A stretch of 35,389 nt of DNA from contig NZ_FNGC01000001.1 in the NCBI RefSeq assembly GCF_900102785.1, positions 1 through 35,389 on the forward strand, in the 5' to 3' direction. Below, piece by piece: positions 1 through 7,821 of this stretch (the first letter of the stretch is position 1; each line of letters opens with the position of its first letter). The translations under genes were made by a program, and so were the position numbers. The DNA comes from Arthrobacter sp. ok362 (GTDB lineage Bacteria; Actinomycetota; Actinomycetes; Actinomycetales; Micrococcaceae). The notes beneath the pieces were generated by a model that saw only the letters and a program-made list of their open reading frames with translations, ran no database searches and was not told the DNA's origin.

Positions 1-172
1 AGAAACAAGACTGCTTGCGTCCACTATGTGGTTCCCAGACAACAAACCCGTTGCTTGAGAACCGACAACAACATAACAACACCACCGTTGCCGGTGCGAA
101 CCGGCAGCACGTTGTAACACCACAGATTTCCCACCCCCACGCCCCCAGGGCGCCGGCGGGTGCGGACACAGG
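1..172 (+). other. 23S-5S rRNA internal transcribed spacer
   Basis: This stretch precedes a 5S rRNA gene on the same strand and has no coding potential. It is AC-rich with a small hairpin at 89-106: arms TGCCGGT and ACCGGCA closed by a GCGA tetraloop, a form common in transcribed rRNA spacers. The 23S gene is inferred to lie just off the left edge; none of it can be identified with certainty here. Confidence 0.7.
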
Positions 173-291
173 GTTACGGCGGTCATAGCGTGGGGGAAAC
201 GCCCGGTCCCATCCCGAACCCGGAAGCTAAGACCCACAGCGCCGATGGTACTGCACCCGGGAGGGTGTGGGAGAGTAGGTCACCGCCGGAC
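173..291 (+). rRNA. rrf: 5S ribosomal RNA
   Basis: The segment shows the standard 5S pattern: a 5' arm GTTACGGCGGTCATAGCG, the conserved GGTCCCATCCCGAACCCGGAAG block of loops B and C, CACCCGGGAGGGTGTGGGAGAGTAGG in the D/E region, and a 3' arm CACCGCCGGAC that pairs with the 5' arm. The length of about 119 nt is normal. The gene closes the rRNA operon and is followed by a terminator 13 nt downstream. The ends are accurate to a few bases. Confidence 0.95.
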
Positions 292-304
292 AACCATTCA
301 GGTC

Positions 305-340
305 GAGGACCCCCAACCACGTTGGGGGTCCTCCCGCATT
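305..340 (+). terminator. Intrinsic terminator of the rRNA operon
   Basis: A perfect 13-bp stem (GAGGACCCCCAAC at 305-317, GTTGGGGGTCCTC at 321-333) with a 3-nt CAC loop lies directly after the 5S gene. The downstream tract is only weakly T-rich (CCCGCATTT), which is usual in high-GC actinobacteria. Confidence 0.85.
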
Positions 341-542
341 TAACCCCCAAAAGCTGCTGATGAATCAGGCGGACAGTTCTGGCACATGCGTAAGACCGAT
401 AGGAACCTTGGGAATACCTTTAGTCGGCCAGCTATTTTGGACGTGGGCATTGTGAGGCACTATTGGGCAGGCTAGGGTGTGAATTCCTACGGACCATTAA
501 GGCGCAGGGTGCGTCGACCGGACCTTATATAGGAGTCCCACG

Positions 543-2045
543 ATGCGCGTAGATCCTGGTTTCGCCTTGGGCAAGAACGGTACTAAAAGGCATCGGTTTA
601 GCCGCTCCTTCTTGGGGCACAAATGGATTTCCCTGGCGTCAGTCTTTTTCCTAGTGGCCGCCACAATCTCCCTTATTGCGGGCCCCGCAGAGGCCGCCAC
701 CCTGACCTTTTCTACTACGGCTGATGCGGTCGTGAAGCGTGACAGTCCCACCATTAACTTCCGCACGGCAACAGGCCTAAAGGCTGATAACTCGCCGGTC
801 GAAATGATCTTCCTCAAGTTCACGGTAACCGGCAGTGCGGGCAGCACTGTGACCGGCGCCAGGCTCCGGCTGTTCGCTACGGATCCATCCAACTCGGGCG
901 GCCAATTCCGGCGCGTCCTCAACAACTCCTGGAGTGAAAACACGATCACATTCAACAACGCGCCCGTTGCGGAGACGCCGATTGTGGCTTCGCGCGGCGC
1001 TGTTGCCGATAACACCTTTGTGGACTTTGATCTCTTCGGCGTGATTAAGGGTGACGGCACGTATTCGTTCCGCATCAGCAACACATCCTCCGACGGCGTC
1101 ATTTACAGCTCCAAGGAGGCTTCGGTAGCCACTCAACGGCCTCTATTGACTATCACCACGAACACGACGCCGCCGCCCCCTCCTCCTCCGCCCCCGCCGC
1201 CGCCTCCGCCCCCCGGCGCTAACCCGTGCGGGACGGCGACCGTCGCGCCGACGAAATACGACCACGTCATGTGGGTGCTATTTGAGAACAAGACCTATTC
1301 ACAGGTCATAGGGAACGCCAGCGCGCCGTACATGACGACGAAAGCGAACCAGTGTGCCTCGGTTTCCACCTGGAGTGACGCAGGCACGGGCTTGCCTTCC
1401 TTGCCAAGCTATCTGGCCATGACGTCGGGCAGCACGCAGGGCGTCACTTCCGATTCGAACCCCTCAGGCCTGCCGCCCATCACGGCCGACAACATCTTCC
1501 GGCAGGTGCGTACGGCCGGCCAGTCCTATAAGAGCTACATGGAGGACATGCCCTCAAATTGCCGGCTAACCGCGTCCGGGCTCTATGCAGAGCGGCACAA
1601 CCCGGAAATCTACTACCAAGGGACGGGGGACAGGGCGGCATGCGCAATCAACAATGTGCCCCTGGGCACCGTGAGCGCGGGACACCTGGCGAGCGACCTG
1701 GCCAACAACACTCTGCCGAATTTTTCCGTGGTCGTGCCGAACGTGTGCAATGACATGCACGACTGCAGCGTCGCCACGGGCGACACCTGGCTCTCGCAAT
1801 GGCTGCCGGTGATCTTGAACAGCCAAAGCTACCGGGCGGGACGAACGGCGATATTTGTAGTTTTTGACGAAGACACTCCGATACCCAATTTCGTGGTCGC
1901 CCCGTCCGTGGTCCCGGGCACCGTTATCCAGGGCAACTACAGCCACTACTCCCTTCTCCGGACCACCGAGGAAATGCTGGCCATCGGGCTGAAATTGCAG
2001 AACGCCGGCACGGCCCTGAGTTTCCGCTCGCCGCTGCGCATCTAG
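543..2045 (+). CDS. Secreted DNRLRE-domain/phosphoesterase fusion protein
   Basis: The 500-residue protein begins with a signal peptide (basic n-region, hydrophobic stretch at about 31-47, cleavage near AEA-A at 49-52). Residues about 53-205 resemble a DNRLRE (CBM96-like) beta-sandwich, with the typical phrases LKF, GARLRLF, SWSENTITFNNAP and PLLTI. A proline-only linker follows (about 209-225). Residues about 232-495 form a phosphoesterase of the acid phosphatase/phospholipase C type: ENKTYS near the start, a CNDMHDC segment, VVFDED, and NYSHYSLLRTTEE, which supply the Asp, Glu, Asn and His ligands typical of that family. The probable role is cell-surface or secreted hydrolysis of phosphate esters; the substrate is unknown. 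AGGAG lies 7 nt before the ATG. The gene has a visibly lower GC content than its neighbours and sits directly beside an rRNA operon, so acquisition by transfer is possible. Confidence 0.85.
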   Translation: MRVDPGFALGKNGTKRHRFSRSFLGHKWISLASVFFLVAATISLIAGPAEAATLTFSTTADAVVKRDSPTINFRTATGLKADNSPVEMIFLKFTVTGSAGSTVTGARLRLFATDPSNSGGQFRRVLNNSWSENTITFNNAPVAETPIVASRGAVADNTFVDFDLFGVIKGDGTYSFRISNTSSDGVIYSSKEASVATQRPLLTITTNTTPPPPPPPPPPPPPPPGANPCGTATVAPTKYDHVMWVLFENKTYSQVIGNASAPYMTTKANQCASVSTWSDAGTGLPSLPSYLAMTSGSTQGVTSDSNPSGLPPITADNIFRQVRTAGQSYKSYMEDMPSNCRLTASGLYAERHNPEIYYQGTGDRAACAINNVPLGTVSAGHLASDLANNTLPNFSVVVPNVCNDMHDCSVATGDTWLSQWLPVILNSQSYRAGRTAIFVVFDEDTPIPNFVVAPSVVPGTVIQGNYSHYSLLRTTEEMLAIGLKLQNAGTALSFRSPLRI

Positions 2046-2131
2046 GCGCTGCAGGGGAGTCCCAGCAGACTCTCGCTAAGCTCCCGGGCCCGACGGAACG
2101 TTCTCCCAGTTAGGCTCGTTAGAATTCGACG

Positions 2132-2156
2132 GGGCTGGATTCCAAAAGACCAGCCC
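2132..2156 (+). other. Hairpin in the leader of the SDR gene
   Basis: A 7-bp stem (GGGCTGG and CCAGCCC) with an 11-nt A-rich loop lies 25 nt before the SDR start codon. No T-tract follows. It could end transcription from the phosphoesterase gene or fold in the SDR leader; neither is shown. Confidence 0.35.
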
Positions 2157-2181
2157 AACGCTTCGTTCTAAGGACACCTCA

Positions 2182-3030
2182 ATGCCCGAGCGCACTATCG
2201 TCATCACCGGAGCCAGCGACGGCATCGGCGCGTCCGCCGCGCGGACCTTCGCCCGGCAGGGGGAGCGCGTGGTCGTCGTCGGGCGTTCCGCGCAGAAGAC
2301 CGAGACGATCGCCAACGAAATCGGCGCCGACTTCTTTGTCAGTGACTTCGCCGACCTTGCCCAGGTGCGCAACCTGGCCGCGCAGCTGAAGGAAAAGTAC
2401 CCGCAGATCGACGTCCTGGCCAACAACGCCGGCGGCATCATGGGACCCCGCGAGCTCACCGTGGACGGCCACGAGACAACCTTCCAGGTCAACCACCTGG
2501 CACCGTTCCTGCTCACCACCGAGCTGATCGACGTCCTCGCCGCCAGCCGGGCCACCGTCATCAACACCTCGAGCGTCGCGAATTCGCTCTTCGGCAAGCT
2601 GGACATCGACGACCTCGACGCGGCCCGCAAATACTCCACCAACCGCGCCTACGGCAACGCCAAGCTCGCCAACATTCTCTTCACCAACGAGCTTCACAAC
2701 CGCTACAACACCGAGGGGATCTCGACGGCGGCGTTCCACCCGGGCGGGGTGGCCACCAACTTCGCGGCCGACTCCACGAGCCCCATGCGCCTGGCCTACA
2801 CGTCCTTCCTCAAGCGCTTCATGCTGACCCCCGACCAGGGCGCGGACACCCTTGTGTGGCTCGCTAACGCCACCCCGGGCCACGATTGGATCTCCGGCGC
2901 CTACTACGCCAAACGGACGCTCTCCAAGGCCAACAAGCAGGCCTACGACGCCGGACTGGCCAAGGCGCTCTGGCAGCGCAGCGAGGCGATGGTTGCCCAG
3001 GACCTCGACAAGCTGGACCGCCGCGCTTAA
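2182..3030 (+). CDS. Short-chain dehydrogenase/reductase (retinol dehydrogenase-like)
   Basis: This is a 282-residue classical SDR. The NAD(P)-binding TGASDGIG is at residues 9-16, NNAGG near 90, the VNHLAPF helix after it, the catalytic Ser in INTSSVAN, and YGNAK provides the Tyr-xxx-Lys pair. The context YGNAKLANILFTNEL is typical of the WW-domain oxidoreductase/retinol dehydrogenase-like SDRs, which reduce or oxidise carbonyl/alcohol groups on lipophilic substrates. An Arg (GRS) near the end of beta-2 suggests NADP(H). AAGGA precedes the ATG. It is not in an evident operon, and the substrate cannot be deduced. Confidence 0.9.
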   Translation: MPERTIVITGASDGIGASAARTFARQGERVVVVGRSAQKTETIANEIGADFFVSDFADLAQVRNLAAQLKEKYPQIDVLANNAGGIMGPRELTVDGHETTFQVNHLAPFLLTTELIDVLAASRATVINTSSVANSLFGKLDIDDLDAARKYSTNRAYGNAKLANILFTNELHNRYNTEGISTAAFHPGGVATNFAADSTSPMRLAYTSFLKRFMLTPDQGADTLVWLANATPGHDWISGAYYAKRTLSKANKQAYDAGLAKALWQRSEAMVAQDLDKLDRRA

Positions 3031-3110
3031 GCAGCCGCTCCGCAACGGTGATTCGGCCTCTGAGCAGCCAAAACGTGGGATAGCCTTTCCTGCACCTCTC
3101 CGATTGGCGG

Positions 3111-3443
3111 TTGAGGGCTTCTAATGGGGGGAGTGCTCCTAAACGTCGCCTGAAGAAATTGATTATTGCGTCCCTGGCGGCTTCCGCCGTCGTTTTGAGC
3201 GCCACGGCCATGCCGGCATCTGCCGCCCCCGCGCCGAAGTCGTACAAGAACTGCACGGAGTTGAACAAGGTCTACCCGCACGGCGTCGGCCGCAGCGGCG
3301 CCCGGGACAAGACCACCGGAAAGCGCGTCACCAACTTCCGCGTCGACAACACCCTCTACAGCTACAACGACGGCGGTGCGCGGCACCGGGGCGAGTACGA
3401 CCTCGACCGCGACAACGACGGCATCGCCTGCGAAAAGCGCTGA
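3111..3443 (+). CDS. Small secreted excalibur calcium-binding domain protein
   Basis: The 110-residue protein has a basic n-region (KRRLKK), a hydrophobic core (LIIASLAASAVVLSA) and an AXA-type cleavage site (ASAAPAP), so it should be exported. The C-terminus carries the excalibur signature DLDRDNDGIACEK, an EF-hand-like calcium loop, with a second conserved Cys in the NC-TEL segment. The first half of the mature part (YKNCTELNKVYPHGVGRSGA) is also typical of the family, which is common in actinobacterial surface proteins and secreted nucleases. The only usable in-frame start is the TTG at 3111. An ATG at 3124 is out of frame and closes quickly, so the exact start is uncertain. Confidence 0.8.
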   Translation: MRASNGGSAPKRRLKKLIIASLAASAVVLSATAMPASAAPAPKSYKNCTELNKVYPHGVGRSGARDKTTGKRVTNFRVDNTLYSYNDGGARHRGEYDLDRDNDGIACEKR

Positions 3444-3514
3444 TGTGAACACGTTTAAGCGGCGCCCCGGCTTGGACGGCTACCGCCCGGCCTGCCGGCG
3501 CGCTGCCCAATCTG

Positions 3515-5344
3515 CTACCGCGCGGCGTCGACCTTGTCCAGGGCGTTCAGGGCGCTCTCCATGGTTCCGGCCAGGTGGCTGGCGGGGGCCGGCTTGGCGA
3601 ACAGGTAGCCCTGCAGGGAGTCGCAGCCGCGGTCCATCAGGTACTTGGCCTGCGCGGGGGTTTCGATGCCTTCCGCCGTGACCTTCAAGCCGAGGGCATG
3701 CGCGGCGTTGATCATGGTGGCGAAGAACGGCAGCTGTTCCTGGCCGGTCTTGATCATGGCCACGAAGGAGCGGTCGATCTTGACGTTGTCCAGGGGCAGC
3801 TCCTGAAGCCGGCCGAGCGTGGAATATCCGGTGCCGAAGTCGTCCATGGCAATCCGGACACCGGCCTTGCGCAGCTGCCGGAGCTGGCCCAGGACGTCCG
3901 AGGCGGCGTCGAAGAACACGCTCTCCGTCAGCTCAAGCGTCAGTTGGCGCGGGTCAACGCCGGTGGACGCGGCAATCGCGAGCACATCCGTGGCGAAGTC
4001 CCGGTGCTGGAACTGCAGTCCCGAGACGTTCACGGCGACGCTGTACGCGGGGTCGCCGGCCAGCCACGGCCGGATCTCGGCGCAGGCGCGGCGCAGGACT
4101 TCATCGCCGATCTCGCGGATCAGGCCGCTCTGCTCCGCCACAGGCAGGAACTGGTTGGGCGGCACCAGCCGGCCGTGCCGCTCCCACCGGGCGAACGCCT
4201 CGAACTGCACCACCGAGCCGATGCCCGGCGACACCACGGGCTGGTAGTGCACCGAGATCTGGCCCAGCTCGACGGCGCGCCGGAGCCCGGAATCGCCGTC
4301 GGCCTTGTGGGCCGCGGTGCTCAGCATCTCTGGCCGGAACCGCAGCCAGTTGTTCTTCCCGGCAGCCTTCGCCGCGGTCATGGCGGCGTCGGCCTGCCGC
4401 AGCAGTTCCGCCCCGTCCAGCGTCTGCCCCGACTTCGACGCCAGGCCCATGCTCACGCCGGGCCGGACCATGGAGCCGCCCACGCGCAGGGGCGCGTAGA
4501 GGGCCTCGGCGATCCGCTTGGCCACCGCGTCCGCGTTGAGGCACTCGGTCAGCAGCACCGCGAACTCATCGCCGCCCAGCCGGGCCACGGTGTCATGCGG
4601 GCGGACGCAGTTGCGCAGCCTGCTCGCCAACTCCACCAGCAGCTCATCGGCCGCCGAGCGTCCCAGCACGTCGTTGAGGTGCCTGAAGTCATCGAGGTTC
4701 AGCAGGAGGATGTCCACCGGATCCGGACGGCGCAGGGCGGCGGCGAGCCGTTCGTTGAAGAGGGGTCCGTTGGGCAGTGCCGTCAGCGGGTCGCGGAGGG
4801 ACCCGGCCTTGAGTTCGTCGTCGTGCTCGGCAAACGCCGCGGGAGCAGCCGCACCCTGAAGTCCTCCAGAAACAGGAGTATGACGGCGGAGAAAGTCGCC
4901 GCTGAGGGACCGCCCGGCGCTGCCGGCGCCGGCATGGCCTCCGGCGGCGGTGTTCGATCTGTGGCTCTCCCCGGAGTTGCCTCCGGCGGTGCCGCGGATC
5001 GAGAGGGCCACGGACGTTCCGGCGTCGGCCGCTCCTGCCGGCGCGGGGACAAGCGAGCACGTGATTTCGACCGGGAGTTCGGTGCCGTCGGCCCGCCGGC
5101 CCGAGCCGGTGAACGGGGAGCGGGGGCTTGCCGCCTTGCCCAGTCCGGCCAGGACGCCGTGGAATTCCTCCCGTGAGGCCTCGGCCAGGAGCATGCTGTG
5201 GTCCGCGCCCAGGAGCTGCGCCCGGGAATAGCCAAAGAGCCGCTCTGCGGCCGGGTTGAGGAAGGAAATGGATCCGTCCGCGCCGACCAGCAACAGTGCG
5301 TCCGGGCTGTACTCCAGCAGTTGTTGTGCGAAACCAGCTTCCAC
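3515..5344 (-). CDS. PAS-GGDEF-EAL protein with decayed GGDEF core (paralogue 1)
   Basis: Numbered from a GTG at 5344 the protein has 609 residues; the frame stays open to a GTG at 5506. Order: PAS (about 5-115), Ala/Gly-rich linker (about 116-180), GGDEF (about 183-335), EAL (about 355-600). The GGDEF signature itself (257-261) and an RPHD inhibitory site are kept. However, the core is altered: LTALPNG for LTGLPNR, NLDDF for DLDDF (the first metal-binding Asp is Asn), LGRSAADE for LGHHAGDE, and AMTAAK for AMYAAK. The EAL domain retains YQP, NVSGLQ, ELTES, DDFGTGYS, KIDRSF, EGIET and QGYLF, with EAF replacing EAL. I infer a c-di-GMP phosphodiesterase with a GTP-sensing or dead cyclase domain. 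The second PAS found in its two neighbours is missing. No membrane segment, so cytoplasmic. The later start is preferred because a TATGATT promoter element lies at about 5420. Confidence 0.85.
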   Translation of the reverse strand: MEAGFAQQLLEYSPDALLLVGADGSISFLNPAAERLFGYSRAQLLGADHSMLLAEASREEFHGVLAGLGKAASPRSPFTGSGRRADGTELPVEITCSLVPAPAGAADAGTSVALSIRGTAGGNSGESHRSNTAAGGHAGAGSAGRSLSGDFLRRHTPVSGGLQGAAAPAAFAEHDDELKAGSLRDPLTALPNGPLFNERLAAALRRPDPVDILLLNLDDFRHLNDVLGRSAADELLVELASRLRNCVRPHDTVARLGGDEFAVLLTECLNADAVAKRIAEALYAPLRVGGSMVRPGVSMGLASKSGQTLDGAELLRQADAAMTAAKAAGKNNWLRFRPEMLSTAAHKADGDSGLRRAVELGQISVHYQPVVSPGIGSVVQFEAFARWERHGRLVPPNQFLPVAEQSGLIREIGDEVLRRACAEIRPWLAGDPAYSVAVNVSGLQFQHRDFATDVLAIAASTGVDPRQLTLELTESVFFDAASDVLGQLRQLRKAGVRIAMDDFGTGYSTLGRLQELPLDNVKIDRSFVAMIKTGQEQLPFFATMINAAHALGLKVTAEGIETPAQAKYLMDRGCDSLQGYLFAKPAPASHLAGTMESALNALDKVDAAR

Positions 5345-5412
5345 GATGTCTGACAGCCCCCCAGGCGATGAACGGATAGCGGGCGTCTTGCGGAGAGCAA
5401 GGCGCACTGCGC

Positions 5413-5430
5413 TGACTGAATCATATGCGG
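5413..5430 (-). promoter_or_regulatory. Predicted promoter of GGDEF-EAL paralogue 1
   Basis: On the - strand this reads CATATGATTCAG; the -10 candidate TATGAT occupies 5420-5425. The same TATGATT block occurs upstream of both neighbouring paralogues. No convincing -35 is seen. If it is the promoter, the long open N-terminal extension up to 5506 is not translated. Confidence 0.45.
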
Positions 5431-5520
5431 TGCGGGCTCCCCGAACGTGATGGGCATCATGCCGCAACCAAATGTGTCGAACGCGCCGGCCGTGACGCAA
5501 GCTCACCAGGGCACCAGCCG

Positions 5521-5594
5521 GCTGCCCGGGCAGCAGCCGAGCTACCCGGGCACGCGCTGAGCTGCCCGGGCACGCGCTGAGCTACCCGGGCAGC
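5521..5594. repeat. 20-bp tandem repeat between GGDEF-EAL genes
   Basis: Units lie at 5521-5540, 5541-5560, 5561-5580 and a partial one at 5581-5594. The consensus is GCTRCCCGGGCACGCGCTGA, with the first unit diverging at its end. Each unit contains CCCGGG, and 5521-5534 is a perfect palindrome (GCTGCCCGGGCAGC). The last unit includes the final codons and TAG stop of the upstream gene (5582-5584), so the array looks like repeated duplication of that gene's 3' end. Confidence 0.85.
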
Positions 5595-7717
5595 GGTACG
5601 CCCTCGAGGTCAGCGATGGCCGCTGTCGAGTTGCTGACGGCCCGCTGCCTGGCCGCCCCGGGTTCCGGGCGGGAGAAGAGGAAGCCCTGCAGGGCATCGC
5701 AGCCGTGGTCCATGAGGTAGCGTGCCTGGGCCGGTGTCTCGATGCCCTCGGCCGTGACCTTCAGTCCCAGGCTTCGGGCCATGTGGATCATGGAGGTGAG
5801 GATGGGGAGTTTCTCGACGCCGGTCTGCAGCATCGACACGAAGGACTTGTCGATTTTCACCACGTCCACCGGCAGGTCCTGCAGGCGGCCCAACGAGGAA
5901 TAGCCGGTCCCGAAGTCGTCCAGGGCCACGCGGATGCCGGCTTCGCGCAGGGTCTCGAGCTGGCCGATGACGTGGGAGTGGGCGTCGAAGAACACGCTCT
6001 CGGTCACCTCCAGGACCAGCTGGCGCGGGTCCACGCCGCTCCACGCCGCAATGTCCAGGACGCGCTCGGCGAAGTCGCGGTGCTGCAGCTGCACGCCGGA
6101 GACGTTGACGGCCAGGCTCCGGAACGGGTCCTCCCCGAGCCACGGGGCGAGCTCGGTGCAGCTGCGCCGCAGCACCTCGGCCCCGATCTCCCGGATCAGG
6201 CCGCTGCGTTCCGCGGTCTCGATGAAATCGTCCGGAGGGATCAGCTCGCCTTCCCATTCCCAGCGGGCCAGGGCCTCGAACTGCACCACCTCGAGCCGGT
6301 CGCTGGAGATGACGGGCTGGTAGTGGACCGTGATCTGCCCCAGTTCCACTGCCCGCCGCAGGCCGGCCGTGAGCTGGGTGCGCTCCAGCAGCGCGGCCAG
6401 CATCTCGGGTTGGAAGTGCACATAGCAGTTCTTCCCGGCCTCCTTGGCCGCGTACATGGCCAAGTCCGCCTGCCGCAGCAGTTCCGATGACGTCTCCGTC
6501 CCGGCGTCGCGCGATGCCACGCCCAGGCTCAGGCCCGGTCGCATGAGCGTCCCCTCGATGGAGACGGGGGCGTTCAGGGTGCTGACCACCCGCTGGGCCA
6601 CGCCGTCGGCGTCCCGGCAGCCGACCAGCAGGACCACGAACTCGTCACCGCCCAGCCGGGCGACGGTGCCGTGCGGACCCACGCAGTTCTGGAGCCGACG
6701 GGAGATCTCGACCAGCATCTCGTCGCCGGCATGGTGGCCCAGGACGTCGTTGACTTCCTTGAAGTCGTCCAGGTCCAGGAGCAGCACGTGGACCGGTTCC
6801 GGGGTGAGCAGTGCCGCGGCGGCCCGTTCATTGAAGAGCATCCGGTTGGCCAGCCCCGTGAGCGGGTCCTGGAAGGCCAGTTCCTTGAGCTTGCCCGCCT
6901 GCTCGGCCAGTTCCTCCATGGCGCGGCGGGCCTGGTCCTGGGCGCGCCGGCGTGAAGTGATGTCGCGGAAGTTCCAGATCCGTCCCACGATCGCATCCGC
7001 CACCTTTTGCGGGCGCGAGTACAGCTCCACGGTGCGGCCGTCGGCGAACTCCAGGACGTCGTGGCTCTGCATCAGGCTGTCCGCGTAGAGCGCTGAAACC
7101 TTCTGCAGGAAGTAGTCGGGGTCCACCAGCTGGTCCGCGATGAACCGCACCAGCGCATTGGGGTCCTCGGCCGCGATCAGCTCCGGCGGCATGCCCCACA
7201 GCTTCAAGTACTGGTCGTTGATCCCGGTGATTTGGCCCTCGTTGGAGACCACCACGATTCCGTCCGACGTTGATTCCAGCGTGGCATCCAGAAGGGAGAC
7301 GGCCAGCCGCCGGCCGGAATCGGAGTCATTCCGGTGCTCGGCGTCGCGGACGGCTACCGCCATGGCCGTGCCGGCGTCGACACTCACCAGCGCGCACGTG
7401 ATCTCCATGGCGAGTTCCGAGCCGTCGCGGTGCCGTCCGACGGCGGCGAACGGCCGGCTTCCGGCCTGGCTCTTGCGACCCAGCCGGCCAAAGACCCGCA
7501 GGAAGCCGCGGCGGGCTTCCTCCGAGAGCAGGATGGTGTGCTGAACGCCGAGCAGTTCCTCACGGGGGTAGCCGAACAGCCGTTCCGCGGCCGAATTCAC
7601 GAAGGCGATGGTCCCGTCCGCGGTCAGCAGCAGAAACGCATCAGGACCCTGCTCCAGCAGGTCTTCACAAAATCCAGTTCCCACGACGATACCGGCCCCC
7701 AAGCGACGGAAGTTCAT
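5582..7717 (-). CDS. PAS-PAS-GGDEF-EAL protein lacking an I-site (paralogue 2)
   Basis: The 711-residue cytoplasmic protein has PAS 1 (about 12-125), PAS 2 (about 142-258), a short helical connector (RRAMEELAEQAGKLKEL), GGDEF (about 283-440) and EAL (about 450-695). The cyclase core looks intact: DPLTGLANR, DLDDFKEVNDVLGHHAGDE, RLGGDEF (356-360), ADLAMYAAK. The position of the RxxD inhibitory site is GPHG, so product inhibition is probably absent. The phosphodiesterase residues are also complete: YQP, EAL (481-483), NVSGVQ, EVTES, DDFGTGYSS, KIDKSF, EGIET, QGFLF. Both making and breaking c-di-GMP are therefore possible, with the PAS domains as sensors. It starts at an ATG with a weak ribosome-binding site; an in-frame GTG a few codons later aligns with the start chosen for paralogue 1. 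Confidence 0.92.
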   Translation of the reverse strand: MNFRRLGAGIVVGTGFCEDLLEQGPDAFLLLTADGTIAFVNSAAERLFGYPREELLGVQHTILLSEEARRGFLRVFGRLGRKSQAGSRPFAAVGRHRDGSELAMEITCALVSVDAGTAMAVAVRDAEHRNDSDSGRRLAVSLLDATLESTSDGIVVVSNEGQITGINDQYLKLWGMPPELIAAEDPNALVRFIADQLVDPDYFLQKVSALYADSLMQSHDVLEFADGRTVELYSRPQKVADAIVGRIWNFRDITSRRRAQDQARRAMEELAEQAGKLKELAFQDPLTGLANRMLFNERAAAALLTPEPVHVLLLDLDDFKEVNDVLGHHAGDEMLVEISRRLQNCVGPHGTVARLGGDEFVVLLVGCRDADGVAQRVVSTLNAPVSIEGTLMRPGLSLGVASRDAGTETSSELLRQADLAMYAAKEAGKNCYVHFQPEMLAALLERTQLTAGLRRAVELGQITVHYQPVISSDRLEVVQFEALARWEWEGELIPPDDFIETAERSGLIREIGAEVLRRSCTELAPWLGEDPFRSLAVNVSGVQLQHRDFAERVLDIAAWSGVDPRQLVLEVTESVFFDAHSHVIGQLETLREAGIRVALDDFGTGYSSLGRLQDLPVDVVKIDKSFVSMLQTGVEKLPILTSMIHMARSLGLKVTAEGIETPAQARYLMDHGCDALQGFLFSRPEPGAARQRAVSNSTAAIADLEGVPLPG

Positions 7718-7760
7718 AGAGCGATGATGTTCCCGGCCGAGGTGCCCGGATCAATGCGTT

Positions 7761-7795
7761 TCCCTGAATCATAGGGTCCTTCGGCCCTGTGTCCA
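7761..7795 (-). promoter_or_regulatory. Predicted promoter of GGDEF-EAL paralogue 2
   Basis: Reading the - strand, TGGACA is followed after 16 nt by TATGAT (7768-7773). The block CTATGATTCAG matches the region before paralogue 1 and CTATGATT matches that before paralogue 3. The distance to the ATG at 7717 leaves a leader of about 45 nt. Confidence 0.5.
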
Positions 7796-7821
7796 GCACA
7801 TCGGCCACGGAACTTTGCGGG

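Noticed and set aside
160..360. A 66-codon open frame over the 5S rRNA
   Set aside because: It lies wholly in the 5S gene and its terminator; the RNA signal is clear and the frame is incidental.
437..466. Possible promoter TTGGAC with TATTGG before the phosphoesterase gene
   Set aside because: The -10 hexamer is poor and the spacing is 18 nt; not convincing enough to annotate.
1168..1216. Proline-codon tract as a possible repeat element or CRISPR-like array
   Set aside because: It is a simple in-frame proline linker between two domains; no spaced repeats are present. No CRISPR array was seen in the window.
3575..5176. Very long + strand open frames opposite the GGDEF-EAL genes (also 8218-10062)
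   Set aside because: They are antisense shadows of high-GC genes whose proteins carry full family motifs; the + strand translations are Gly/Ala/Arg/His-rich with no recognisable domain.
7665..7773. A short ORF beginning MIQGNALIR just before paralogue 2
   Set aside because: Its ATG lies within the predicted -10 element TATGAT (7768-7773), so it would not be transcribed as an ORF; the matching MIQ frame before paralogue 1 has the same explanation.
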